A program made the translations under genes and the position numbers. Under the pieces are notes generated by a model. The model was not told where the DNA came from. It saw nothing but the letters and a program-made list of their open reading frames with translations, and made no database searches. Positions 9,295 to 18,555 of a stretch of DNA of 64,000 nt are shown in pieces. Location of the stretch: contig JAAMXY010004291.1 in the NCBI GenBank assembly GCA_019677205.1, forward strand, positions 62,001 to 126,000, in the 5' to 3' direction. The DNA comes from Pinguiococcus pyrenoidosus (lineage: Eukaryota; Sar; Pinguiophyceae; Pinguiochrysidales; Pinguiochrysidaceae). Numbering within the stretch: position 1 is the stretch's first letter; each line of letters starts with the position of its first letter.

Positions 9295-10515
9295 TCAATC
9301 CGCTGTTGACACGTGGCCCGTCACCTCCGGATTGTTCGCCGCGTCTTCCTGCTGGTCCTTCCCTTCGGCGTTGCCCCCGTTCTCCAAGCCGAAGGGTGCC
9401 AGGAAGATGGCTGCTTTCATCGGACTAACCCCAGACGCCCGTTCGATCCTGGCGTTCGCCGCCTGCTCGTCAAACGCCCACTTGTACCGCTCTGCGCGCA
9501 GCACCGAAGCCGCCGCGCTCCTCGCGGCCTCCGTCTCATGGCTGTCCAACCTCCGGGCCCAGAGCAGCGTTGGATCGCAGCCGAAGAGCAGCTGGTAGTC
9601 CACTTCGCACAGCGCCTGCATGAACTTTGCAAAGGCTTGGGCGATGCCCTCATCAGCCTCGTCGCTCCCGGCTTGGAGGTCGGATCCTTTCTGCTGCGCC
9701 CTGAGCGCATACGCATTGATCGCCGTGGTGACCGCCGAGGCGAAGAGCGCGCCGCTCCTGGGCAGCTCGAAGAGACAGGTGCGCGTGAAGGTGCAGTACT
9801 CCACTTCGCTGGCCAGGCGCACGACGTCCGGAGGTGGGAAGCGCTTGTGCGCCAGCTCCACCGCCACGGTGTAGTGGTCCAAGGCCTTCTTCAGACTCAG
9901 CGCCGCGTGGCCCAGGATCTGCGACTCGCTCAGCAGGCGGAAATACGCACCCTGGAGCAGATGCACCATGAGCACGGAGCAGGGAGGGTGCCCGTCACGC
10001 TGCCTCCCGAACAGCGCCTCCATCTGCTCTCCAAGCCTCTCCACCACGTACAGCGCCGCGTCGTCCCTGTCCAGCTGCGGATCCTGCGCGTTCAGCCGCA
10101 CCAGGCGCTTGTGCAGCGCGTGGAGGCGGTTGAGATTGTACACGCTGAGCGAGGCGCGATCTTTCCGCTGCTCCATGTCCATGAGGAAGCTGTGGATCTC
10201 CTCCACGTTGGCCACAAAACGGCTCCGCGCGAACCTCGGCGCATCTTCCGCTCCGCTGGCCTCGGATTCCAACTCCGGGACCGCTACGGTGGCCAGCTCG
10301 CGCCGCATCCTCTCGAACACCGCGTGGCGCCCCTCCCGCAACACGCGCTTCGCCGCTTCGGAGAACGGCTCTTCGTGCTCCGCAGCTTCCGCGCCACCGC
10401 CTCCCGCGCCGCCGGTCTTCACCGGCTGCTCCGCGGTGTGGCGGACGTCGTCGTGTGGGGAGCTGTGGCACAGCTCGGCGAACGCGTCGTTCAGACACGC
10501 GAGGCCCAACAGCAT
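9295..10515 (-). CDS. Unrecognised helical protein, possible remote 14-3-3-like fold
   Basis: 406 aa from the ATG at 10515. The frame is open to 10635 but the upstream candidate is GTG, not ATG. I do not recognise it with confidence. The N-terminal quarter is Gly/Ala/Glu-rich; the rest is predicted helical. The segment ALDHYTVAVELAHKRFPPPD, followed by VRLASEVEYCTFTR and ASAVTTAINAY, has the spacing of helices 6-8 of 14-3-3 proteins, including a Pro-rich turn before an R-L helix. The typical 14-3-3 phosphopeptide-binding residues are not clearly conserved, so homology is only a suggestion. Coding support is the length of the frame. Confidence 0.6.
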   Translation of the reverse strand: MLLGLACLNDAFAELCHSSPHDDVRHTAEQPVKTGGAGGGGAEAAEHEEPFSEAAKRVLREGRHAVFERMRRELATVAVPELESEASGAEDAPRFARSRFVANVEEIHSFLMDMEQRKDRASLSVYNLNRLHALHKRLVRLNAQDPQLDRDDAALYVVERLGEQMEALFGRQRDGHPPCSVLMVHLLQGAYFRLLSESQILGHAALSLKKALDHYTVAVELAHKRFPPPDVVRLASEVEYCTFTRTCLFELPRSGALFASAVTTAINAYALRAQQKGSDLQAGSDEADEGIAQAFAKFMQALCEVDYQLLFGCDPTLLWARRLDSHETEAARSAAASVLRAERYKWAFDEQAANARIERASGVSPMKAAIFLAPFGLENGGNAEGKDQQEDAANNPEVTGHVSTAD

Positions 10516-11140
10516 GCTGGAGCTGGGGTTTCCCCGGAGGCGGGGGAAAGGGAGATCTGAATGCTGCGCGCAAGATGGGCCGCAAGGGACAGCTGCGGGC
10601 ACGTGCGCGGGAAGCAGTACCGGTGAAGGCTTCACGGCGGCAAAGGAGGCACGAGAGGAGCTGTAGGATGGCGGGATTGAGATGGATGGATTTGCTTGAT
10701 GCTGTACTTGGTGGTGCTTCGGCGGTGGATGTTCGCTGGGTTTGTGTTGCTATGTTAGAGGAACAATGGGGAACATACCGGATGGTTGTGATTTGCGGAG
10801 ACGCGCCGCGCGAAGACACGCTGGGGTTCTGGATTTGTCGATGCAATTTCAAAAATGATTCTCTGCAGCATCAAAATCGCTATTGGAAGGGATGGGCAGC
10901 ACCAACGACTCTCTCGAGATTCCCTTTATTTTGATAAATAATAGCTAAATATGGAACCACGTTTCAAATTTTGTGTGCCGCTTCCGCGAGTTTCCCGCGC
11001 ATCTGGACGGCGCCAAGCTGGAGTGCTTTCAAGCCCCCCCTCCCCAAAAGCCTCAGTCCGCCTTCGCTTCCTTTGCACCGCTCTCACAGCGTATCCGCCA
11101 AAGGTCAGGCGGTCACAAAGAAGAAGTGTGATCAAAAGGG
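10516..11140. other. Divergent intergenic region
   Basis: Upstream regions of the minus-strand gene (start 10515) and the plus-strand coiled-coil gene (start 11141). An AT-rich patch lies at 10925-10955. I see no gene. Confidence 0.4.
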
Positions 11141-12820
11141 ATGTCTCTGACTCCTGGCCGGAGCCGCACTCCGAGGACTCCACCGACCAAGTCACGTCTT
11201 TATCAGTACGCTATCTTTGCTCTTTTGCTCCCCTTCTCCCCCNNNCCCCCCCCCCCCCCCAAAAAAAAAAAACGAACGTCCGTCTCTGACCCTTCATGAT
11301 TCGTCTCTCGTTTTCGACAGATCCACTTCTGCGTCACGAGCGAGGCGTCGGAAGAACGCATCTGCTATTCCTCCGCCGTCGCCGAGATCCGTGCGGTCCA
11401 GCATCGCCGAGCGGCCGGAGCGCGAAGCCCGTGAACCCAGAAGACGACACGCAAAGCCTACGAGGCAGCCCTTTGGCTATGTGCAGCTGTCGTACAGCTC
11501 TGGCGTCTCCGTGCGGGCGGAGAAAAGCAAGTCCGTAGCGCCGCCAACTCCACGCGAGAAGACTCGGGCCGAGGTGCGCATCGTACTTGGCGCTTCCTTC
11601 CGAGGAAGGTCGGCCGTCCTCTCTCTCTTGTTTTCCTCTCGAGACCGGCTCACCGCGACCTTTCCTCGTAGCTGCAGCAGGAGGTTGAAAGGCTGCAAGC
11701 TTCCGTGGAGGAGAGAGATCAGCAGCTGGCTGAATTGCGAAAGAGCGTCAAGACGGAGATCGGACTCGATCCTCTCGGAGGTGGGAGAGGGATCGAGCAA
11801 CCTTTACAGTCTTACGAGGTACGCCGTTGAGTGCTGGATCATGCCAAGGCCAAGCGCTTGCAGAGGCTCACTTCTGGGACAAGGATTGGAGACTGCGGGC
11901 GCACCAATGGCGCCGGCAAGTGTACGACTCTTGTGCGGCGCTCCAGCGAGGCAACCTTTCACCAACCGGTACGTCGAGTCCTCCTTTCTCGCATGCTTTT
12001 CGCCGCGCAATCGAATTGTCATCCAGTCTCGTCGTCTGCAAGACTATCCGCGGCGAGCTGAGAAATCGCTGAACGAGAATGCTGTACCCGCTGCGGGTCC
12101 CGTTGGTGCGTGCTATGCTTCCTGCCTAGACCCTGCCTACGGGATCCCATGGCTGGATGAGGCAGCGCGCCTAGACCCTGCCTACGGGATCCCATGGCTG
12201 GATGAGGCAGCGCACGTGGGGAATGCGGAGAATGCTCAAAACGACGAAAACGTGGACCCCACTGCGAGCAGCGTCTCACGCAGCCCCGTTAAGTCCCGTG
12301 CAAGCGATGGGGAGCAGCCAATCGGCAGGGAAGGTTCTCCTGCGACCCGCAAGTTCGCCACGTGTATCAGTACGCTGATTGCGATGCAGCGGGATGTCGA
12401 GAGAAGCATGGAAGATGCAGAGTCCGGACTCCAGACGCTATCCAGCGAAGTGAGCCAACTGGAGACGGTGTCGGCCTGGACGTCGGCAACACTGACTTGT
12501 TTGGTCGAAGACTCGGTAAGCCACCCATGCGAAGACCACGAATAGCGTCTCCGCTGCTCAACGCTCATCGGGTGCAACTCTTGTCTGCATCGTTCAAGCA
12601 GCAGATTCGCCGCGGCGGGCGCAAACCCCAACTTGGTCCTGGATCGCGATCAGCAGATCTCCCTCCCACGCATCCATCTGACACCAAGCAGGGCGCGGTG
12701 GCGAGCACAAAGAAAGCTTTCCGACTGTTCCGGAGTCGGAGAGAGCGGAAAGCTTCGTCCAGCTCGCGTAGAAAAGAGCGCGCGTCCACTATGGCCTCGC
12801 GAGCCAGTACGGCTAGGTGA
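11141..12820 (+). CDS. Basic coiled-coil protein of unknown function, seven exons
   Basis: Exons by frame joining: 11141-11205, 11321-11573, 11672-11818, 11866-11968, 12043-12105, 12175-12515, 12602-12820 (396 aa). Exon 6 could instead start at 12130. The N-terminus is Ser/Pro/Arg-rich (MSLTPGRSRTPRTPPTKSRL). Exon 3 encodes a coiled coil (EVERLQASVEERDQQLAELR) and exon 4 a Trp/Arg-rich helix (AHFWDKDWRLRAHQWRRQVY). Exon 6 carries another helix with ISTLIAMQRDVERSMEDAE. The C-terminus is Ser/Arg/Lys-rich. No enzyme domain is visible; a cytoskeletal or nucleic-acid-associated role is speculation. Intron 1 contains a poly-C/poly-A tract with three unresolved bases. Exon borders are inferred from phase and GT-AG sites only. 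Confidence 0.6.
11241..11272. other. Homopolymer tract with 3 unresolved bases
   Basis: A run of C, then NNN at 11243-11245, then more C followed directly by a run of A. It lies inside intron 1 of the coiled-coil gene. Its true length is uncertain and may be a sequencing or assembly artefact. Confidence 0.9.
12125..12214. repeat. Tandem duplication of 45 nt across a splice acceptor
   Basis: Two adjacent 45-nt copies (12125-12169 and 12170-12214) differ only at the last base. Each begins with CCTAG, a usable acceptor, and each encodes the peptide LDPAYGIPWLDEAA in the host frame. Intron 5 of the host gene starts at 12106. Splicing to copy 2 gives a 69-nt intron; splicing to copy 1 would give only 24 nt. 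Confidence 0.9.
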
Positions 12821-13271
12821 AGGCACAAGATTACTGTTGCTAGGAATGTTGCTAGGAATGTTGCTAGGGATGTTGCTAGGAATGAAGACTCATGATAGCC
12901 GTCCACCAGTGGATGAGATGCAAGCGACCCTTCGTCTGCACACCTTGTTTGACTAGACCAAAAGCTAGGGCTGCTTGCTTCTCGAGCTTGTTGGGGACGA
13001 GGCTCCTTGTGCCGCCCTCCCACACGAGCACCGCTTAATTCTACACCCAGCTTTTACGTATTCCGCGGGGAACGCGGTGAAGAAGTAAAGCTGTCGTTGC
13101 GGCCAAAGTCAGCATTCAGGCAATCATGAAACATAGTATTTTTCGAGCATGATACCGGTAATTACAGTATAAGTAGAAAGTAACGTTAAATTCCTCATTT
13201 GGTCGCAACTTTTCCCGCCATTTTCTTGTTTCGAGTGTTCTTCGGAGCAGTGGCGTTGCAAGCTTTCCCAA
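12821..13271. other. Intergenic region, partly AT-rich
   Basis: 3' flank of the coiled-coil gene and upstream of the XRCC4-like gene, both on the plus strand. AT-rich at about 13120-13195. I looked here for an exon encoding an XRCC4 head domain (about 115 aa) and found no open frame that could hold it. Confidence 0.45.
12836..12883. repeat. Four tandem 12-nt units (GTTGCTAGGAAT)
   Basis: Units at 12836-12847, 12848-12859, 12860-12871 (one base different) and 12872-12883, starting 16 nt after the stop codon of the coiled-coil gene. Probably 3' UTR. Confidence 0.9.
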
Positions 13272-14156
13272 ATGACGAACGCACAAGAGGAGCTGATCGC
13301 TCTTCGAAAGCGAGAGGATGGCCTGCTCATGAAAGTCCGGAAGCTCACGGAGGCTCTGGAGCAGGCCCTCTCCTGGAGAGACAACTTGGAGAACCGCCTG
13401 TTGGCACGCATGACCAAGGTTCTCAACGTGAAGAAAGAGCGGATCCGAGAGCTCGAGGAAGAAGTCGATATCCTGCGGCGCAGACTGGGCGACACGCAGG
13501 ATGAAGACAGTGGAGGAGACCGCGTCGATGGGCAAGAAGGGGAGGACGAGAAGATGCTCGCTCCAGCCCCGCCGCCACAAGCGGCAGAGCCCGTGGCCAA
13601 GCGAGAGAAGCTAGCGAGTCCAGCCGGGCAACGCAAAGCGCGACAAGTCAAGCGCGAGGAAGCAGAAGAAGAGGAAGAGGACGAAGTCGCGGACAGTCCA
13701 CTCAGGGTGCGGAAGTCGCGAAAGCGCGTCCGAGAAAGCAACGCGGAGACTCTGACACGGAACGGCAGTGAACGCACGGAAAGGAGCCGGAGTAGTATGG
13801 AAGCGACGCAGGAGGACATTGCCGCCATGGTAGAGAGGACTGGTGACTCGTCAGACGAGGAAGGTCCCGCAAACTCGCATGATACCTCGACGATGGACAC
13901 GCAGGGATCTAGCTGCGCAGCCAGCTTGCGCGAATCTCAGTCCTACGGCGTTCCGCAAGACAGCTTCGTGAGCGCAGGCAAGAATGGAGGACCGCCGGCC
14001 AAGACGGACTTGAAGAATGATCGAAGCACGGAGAGCGAGAAAGTGAGAGCAAAGGGAGCGGCGAAGGTGGCGGAGCCACCGAAGAAGAAGTCCGCCTGGG
14101 ACAGCGACGACGAGGATGACGAGAATGACAACAGCGTCTTCGACTTGTTCGCCTGA
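13272..14156 (+). CDS. XRCC4-like coiled-coil protein lacking the head domain
   Basis: 294 aa, single exon, ATG at 13272. Residues ~5-75 form a coiled coil. Its segment LENRLLARMTKVLNVKKERI closely resembles the ligase-IV-binding coil of XRCC4, where LE-x5-R-x3-VLN-x-KK-x-K/R-IR is conserved in animals and plants. The rest is acidic and Lys-rich with Ser/Asp clusters, a basic patch (VRKSRKRVRE) and an acidic C-terminus ending in FDLFA, broadly like the disordered XRCC4 tail. XRCC4 acts with DNA ligase IV in non-homologous end joining. The globular N-terminal head is missing and no upstream exon supplies it. Homology to XRCC4 is an inference from the coil. Confidence 0.6.
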   Translation: MTNAQEELIALRKREDGLLMKVRKLTEALEQALSWRDNLENRLLARMTKVLNVKKERIRELEEEVDILRRRLGDTQDEDSGGDRVDGQEGEDEKMLAPAPPPQAAEPVAKREKLASPAGQRKARQVKREEAEEEEEDEVADSPLRVRKSRKRVRESNAETLTRNGSERTERSRSSMEATQEDIAAMVERTGDSSDEEGPANSHDTSTMDTQGSSCAASLRESQSYGVPQDSFVSAGKNGGPPAKTDLKNDRSTESEKVRAKGAAKVAEPPKKKSAWDSDDEDDENDNSVFDLFA

Positions 14157-14329
14157 GGCACTGCGATTCTGGGAAAGAGACACAAGAGAGAAAGTGACAT
14201 TGCTTTGAAGAAGGTTGCATCTGACGCCATCGCAAGAAGAGTGGCGCCGCAGCACAGACTGGGCGATCTCGTCTCGCATAGGAAATCCTCCGCTCAGGCT
14301 TGCTTTTCCGGGAGCCTAGAGCCTCGCGC

Positions 14330-15058
14330 CTAGAGAACGTGCTTCTTGACCAAATACCCATGGTAGCTCACGAGTCCAAAGAGCAGCGCGACGATCACGA
14401 GGGCCAGCACAATAAATGGGGTGAGCCACCCGTGATGCACCTGCCGGAGCGGCTCAAGTCGGTCTTTGACGTCAGTTCGGTGGTCCGTGAGCGTCGTGTG
14501 CATCATGTCCTTGATCTGCGCCTCGATTAGCTGCGTGTGCGCATTGTACGCACCAACGGCGGCGTCCATGACGTTGTTCAGCTGGATGGTTTCCGACTCC
14601 AGGCTCTCGATCTCATCCAGCATCGTCTCGAGGATGGCATTCTCCATTGCTTGCACCTTCTGCGTCAGCTTGGTCACCAGGTGAGCCATCTTGTCGACCA
14701 GCACCACCAAGCGCGCATCCTTCTCGTCTCTTGACAGCTCATGATCCGACATGAACCTCCAGTCCAAGCCCAGGTCCTTGGGAAACAGGTCGTCGCCGTT
14801 CCACGACATGAAGTCGGGGGGATCCACTTCTGCAAACCCCGTGTCTAGGCGGTCTTCCGGGTTCAGAAGCTTCAGCCTCATCTGTTCGCGGACCTTTGCC
14901 TTGTTCTGCCGTCGCTCTCTCGCGGACATCTTCCCACGAGGAGAGAACTCGCGCTGTGCCTTGCGCAGCTCCTCCTCGGCCGCCTCGATCTGCTCCTGCG
15001 TCTGAGCGACACATGCCTGTAGGACACTGAGCGTGCACAAGGCAAACAAGACCCTCAT
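14330..15058 (-). CDS. Type I membrane protein: signal peptide, coiled coil, C-terminal TM
   Basis: 242 aa from the ATG at 15058; the frame is open upstream but this ATG starts a clean signal peptide (MRVLFALCTLSVLQACVAQ). A charged lumenal region follows, then PPDFMSWNGDDLFPKDLGLDW, then a coiled coil around LVDKMAHLVTKLTQKVQAME. One membrane helix near the C-terminus (TPFIVLALVIVALLFGLVSY) is followed by a short tail with two lysines (LVKKHVL). The lysines sit at -4 and -5, not the canonical KKXX spacing. I recognise no family. A secretory-pathway membrane protein is the safe reading. Confidence 0.7.
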   Translation of the reverse strand: MRVLFALCTLSVLQACVAQTQEQIEAAEEELRKAQREFSPRGKMSARERRQNKAKVREQMRLKLLNPEDRLDTGFAEVDPPDFMSWNGDDLFPKDLGLDWRFMSDHELSRDEKDARLVVLVDKMAHLVTKLTQKVQAMENAILETMLDEIESLESETIQLNNVMDAAVGAYNAHTQLIEAQIKDMMHTTLTDHRTDVKDRLEPLRQVHHGWLTPFIVLALVIVALLFGLVSYHGYLVKKHVL

Positions 15059-15630
15059 GCTCGACGGACTGCAGCTTCTAAAAAGTGCGTCAACGCCGCT
15101 TCGCGGCGCGCGCGGTGATGGAAGCACTTGCGATGTAACTCGTGGGGTCTTCGAATCAAACCGATTTGCTCGACAAAAGCTTCGACGCTGATTGGGCGAG
15201 TCTGGCTTTGAGGGTGCGTTGACACGAAAATGGAAACATTGAGGCTGTGTTCCATGAGCTAGCCATGTTCCTAATCGTATTTATACTTTTAAAATGATTT
15301 CTGGATCGAAGACAGTCTTAAGATGAGAAGACGTGGAGGTTCATCGATCCGCGGGGTTGTCTTGCAGTGACGCCGAGAGCGTTGCGCAAAGCTCTCACAC
15401 TTGCCGCAACGCATGCTCCGATCTTGCACTTCAGGAGGAAGGAAGAAAGCAAGCCGATGCTCTTGCGAAAGTTCTACCATGCATCGGGGCCTTCCGCGCA
15501 GCGATTCACCACTCCGTTTTTGTACTTGGCCGCCAATTCACAATCGGACGGCCTGAAGGAGCACCTTTTGATTCGCTTTCTGCAGGTGCAAGGGCAGGCG
15601 AACCTTTGACCGCAACTCCGAGCATGTGGC
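15059..15630. promoter_or_regulatory. Upstream region of the type I membrane protein gene
   Basis: Contains the presumed promoter of the minus-strand gene starting at 15058, with an ATTGG (CCAAT complement) near 15190, and the 3' flank of the small secreted-protein gene. AT-rich near 15270-15300. No further gene seen. Confidence 0.35.
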
Positions 15631-16244
15631 TCAAGAAGGAGCGAAGATTCTCCGGGCTCGTCGTCGTGTATCGCCAATGAAACCGCTTGTAGCCGCGTCC
15701 TGCAGCCAAGCATTGCGTCGAGTTATATCCCAACTGACGTCCCTCCCTGGACGCAACATATCCGGCATCAAGGCACGAGGAGTAGCGACACGTCACCTGT
15801 CTCCCGGATGCCGATGACGCGAGGCTTTCTGGAAACGTCCACCAAGCCGTGTTCTTCGGGATACAATCGCCGGACGACGCTTCTGCTCCGCAAGGATGCA
15901 TTTGACCCCACCGATCAGACGTCACACAAGCTGGCGCTGGGAGCTCGATTGGATCCTATCGGCAAACGCCTTTCCACATACCTCATTGGGCCAGAATTCT
16001 CGATCATCACCACTCTTGCCACGCCTGCTACGTCACGGGCTAGCCGCTCGAGCTCCGCTTGGAGGGGTGCAGCGTAGGCTGCGTCCCGCTGGACCACACA
16101 GATGAGCACGTGCACACTCCCATCCGCTTTCTCTTCCCGTGAAAGTCCGTAAAAGTCCGCAGGCCTCTGCACATCAATCAGATCCGCGGCAGCGGCGACA
16201 GTAACCACGCCGAGCAGTCCACACAACCTGACCCATCCCAGCAT
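15631..16244 (-). CDS. Small secreted or ER-lumen protein, three exons
   Basis: Exons on the minus strand: 15982-16244, 15797-15882, 15631-15746 (introns 99 and 50 nt; 154 aa). The protein starts with a signal peptide (MLGWVRLCGLLGVVTVAAAA). A strand/helix pattern follows: VHVLICVVQRDAAYAAPLQA, then VARVVMIENSG, then RLYPEEHGLVDV, ending in GFIGDTRRRARR. The alternation suggests a small alpha/beta fold, possibly thioredoxin-like, but no CXXC is present. I do not recognise the family. The exon structure is inferred from phase and GT-AG borders; an unspliced reading gives a less convincing protein. Confidence 0.5.
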
Positions 16245-16463
16245 CTCCACGCAGGGACGTGTACCACAAAGCGTGGCGCACGCCCGAGGAGCTTTCCGTG
16301 TGGTTTGCCGCGCCTGGAAATCGACGCAAGTCCGGACGATTTGGGCTCTGTCCAATTCTGTCCCGGTCCGAACTCTCGGTGCTCTGTCCGCATCTGTCCA
16401 CGTGGCCGTCCCGCCCTGTCTTCCTCTGCCTTTCTCTTTCTGCCTCTTTCGACGACGCCGAAG

Positions 16464-18134
16464 ATGGCGGAGGCCTCAGACGCCGCGGAGGCGCCATTTC
16501 TGGTGCGGGGCGGTGCTGGGCATAAGAGCTTGGCTTCGAGAAGCGCTCAGGAGCTGGCGCTGCTGTACGAAATCCCCATTGCGGAGCGCTCGTTTCTGTC
16601 GCGCGGCGGCGCCGCGGACGGAAAGGGCTCGGGCGTGTGCCTCCTGAGCCTGGAGGCCAGTGGAAGTCGGGTGCTGGCGGGCGGCAAGGACGGCAAGCTG
16701 CGCCTGTATGACTTCGGCGGCATGGACGTCACGCAGCGCCCATTCAAGGTGTTCGTGGCCGAAGAGGGCTACATTCCCGTCGACGCCGTTCACGGACCGG
16801 CAGGGAAGTTCTTCGTGGCCAGCGGCAGCTCGGCTCCCAAGGTGTACGATCGGGATGGCGTGCTGCAGGTGGACATGATGAAGGGGGACATGTACCTGAA
16901 GGACCAGAGCAACACCCGGGGCCACACGCAGGCCGTCACGGCCCTCCGGTGGCATCCGCAGCAGCGAAACGAGACGCTCACCGCCTCCTTGGACGGGACG
17001 GTTCGTCTCTGGGACATCGAGGCGGGACCGACGAACATGTGGGATAAGCTGGAGAACGTACAGATGATCAAAGTCAAGACAGCACAAGGCACGCCGATCA
17101 TGGCGTCGGCGCTTTGCGTCCACCGCTCGGGCCAGACGCTCTGCGTCGGTGCGCACGACGGCGCTGTCAAGCTCTATGACGCCCGGGCAGGCTTTGAGAA
17201 AGGCGCACGACCGAAGCTGAGCTTCTCGCATGTGGCCGGTGGAGGCCGGCATCATCTCGGCGACGGCTACGTGGTGACCGCCGTGGAGCAGATTCCCGGC
17301 AAGGACACGAAGCTCGTCTCGCGAGCGCAAGACCACACCGTCAAGTTCTGGGACGTTCGGATGGCACGGACTCCGACGAAGGTCTTGAGCGACATCTTCA
17401 CGCCCTCTGAGAAATGCGATTTGACGTTCAGCCCCGATGGTCGCGTTCTGCTGGTCGGGGTCGCGGGAGCCCCCACGGAGGAGGAAATCAGCGGCGTTGT
17501 GGATCGCAGCAGCAGGCTTCTCTTCTTCGACGTGCTCGGGAAGGACACGCGACCTCTCCTGCGCTACGCGGATCCGGAGCTCTCGCTGGGCATGAGCGTC
17601 ACTCACTGGAACCGGGAGCTGAAGCAGGTCTTCTGCGGCGCGGACGACGGGCGAACCCAGATTCACTACCACCCGGTGCTCAGCGAGAAGGGGACGATGC
17701 TATCCAGCACGAAGAGTCGGAGGCAGCTAAGAGACTCTGACCTGCAGTTTGGGGGCGTGGGGGAGATCTACGTGCCAGGAGCGCAGCCGAGGAAGAAGAG
17801 GCAGAACCCCTACAGGTCCGAGCAGGAAGAGAGAAAGGCTAGAATTCGCCCGCGAATCCCGCAGAATGGGCCCTTCGCAGTGGAAGAGGCCACCAAGCAC
17901 AAGGGGACGGGCATGGCGCACATCTTCATGCAAGACAAGAAGGAAGAGGTGGACATCCGAATGCAGGATCCGCGAGAGGCGCTCCTGAAGTACGCGGGAC
18001 AGAAGGGCGACATCGTAGACCACATCTACCAGAACGCCGCCCCGGAGATGCGCTTCGCGGAGAGCACCCTCGAGCAGCTTGAGGAAGACTATAAGAAGAA
18101 GCAGGAAGAAGCGCTGGATCAGAACAAACAATAA
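16464..18134 (+). CDS. WDR70: WD-repeat protein WDR70 homologue
   Basis: 556 aa from the ATG at 16464, single exon. WD repeats run from about residue 60 to 420, with typical repeat ends (KLRLYDFGGMD, TVRLWDIEAG, AVKLYDARAG, TVKFWDVRMA). The signature stretch FFVASGSSAPKVYDRDG followed by GD-x5-DQSNTRGHT is characteristic of WDR70 (gastrulation-defective-1 family). The C-terminal DPREALLKYA also matches. WDR70 homologues are nuclear and, in yeast and humans, linked to the CRL4 ubiquitin ligase and histone H2B ubiquitylation; that role here is by homology only. The N-terminus is shorter than in animals. It shares a 219-bp bidirectional promoter region with the small secreted-protein gene. Confidence 0.88.
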   Translation: MAEASDAAEAPFLVRGGAGHKSLASRSAQELALLYEIPIAERSFLSRGGAADGKGSGVCLLSLEASGSRVLAGGKDGKLRLYDFGGMDVTQRPFKVFVAEEGYIPVDAVHGPAGKFFVASGSSAPKVYDRDGVLQVDMMKGDMYLKDQSNTRGHTQAVTALRWHPQQRNETLTASLDGTVRLWDIEAGPTNMWDKLENVQMIKVKTAQGTPIMASALCVHRSGQTLCVGAHDGAVKLYDARAGFEKGARPKLSFSHVAGGGRHHLGDGYVVTAVEQIPGKDTKLVSRAQDHTVKFWDVRMARTPTKVLSDIFTPSEKCDLTFSPDGRVLLVGVAGAPTEEEISGVVDRSSRLLFFDVLGKDTRPLLRYADPELSLGMSVTHWNRELKQVFCGADDGRTQIHYHPVLSEKGTMLSSTKSRRQLRDSDLQFGGVGEIYVPGAQPRKKRQNPYRSEQEERKARIRPRIPQNGPFAVEEATKHKGTGMAHIFMQDKKEEVDIRMQDPREALLKYAGQKGDIVDHIYQNAAPEMRFAESTLEQLEEDYKKKQEEALDQNKQ

Positions 18135-18555
18135 GAAATGAAGAGCAAGAAAGACTCTCTGCTGATCTTGATTGCGGGAGCAGACTGAAGGGATATGAGC
18201 CCTCTCCTCCGCCGTTCGTTCGGTCAATCATTCGTAAGCCGCGCGACGTTCATCCCCGTTCCAACCTTTCTGAGCTACGTGTCGTGGTACGCGTCAGAGG
18301 TGTCTCACACTGCGGATGCTTCCGAAGACATCGCCCACGCCCAAGCCCCCCCTCCCCACCCCCGATGCTATCGTCGCCGCTGGGATTTTTTCCGCTCTCG
18401 CCCTTTGCGCCCGCTTGAATTTCCTGCCGGCGACGCCAGACTTAAGACGTACGGCTCGTCCGTCCGCCTATCTTCGCCGTCCGCCACACTGCGACGTGTT
18501 TGCGGCTTTGGGTCACCGCAAGTTCCGACGGCTTTCCACTCGAAAGGCGTCTGTG
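18135..18555. other. Intergenic region WDR70-RPAP1
   Basis: About 420 bp between two plus-strand genes. The RPAP1 frame is open from 18316, but the encoded stretch is Pro/Arg-rich without domain content, so I treat it as 5' UTR. No other feature seen. Confidence 0.4.

Noticed and set aside
12106-12129. A 24-nt intron using the first CTAG acceptor
   Set aside because: Shorter than any intron I could place elsewhere in the window; the 69-nt alternative fits.
11217-12545. A single 442-codon plus-strand frame as one exon
   Set aside because: It runs through a poly-C/poly-A tract and through stretches that look like introns with GT-AG borders; the multi-exon model gives better coiled-coil content and a coherent C-terminus.
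12821-13271. A hidden XRCC4 head exon
   Set aside because: All frames are interrupted and the region is AT-rich; no beta-barrel-like sequence appears.
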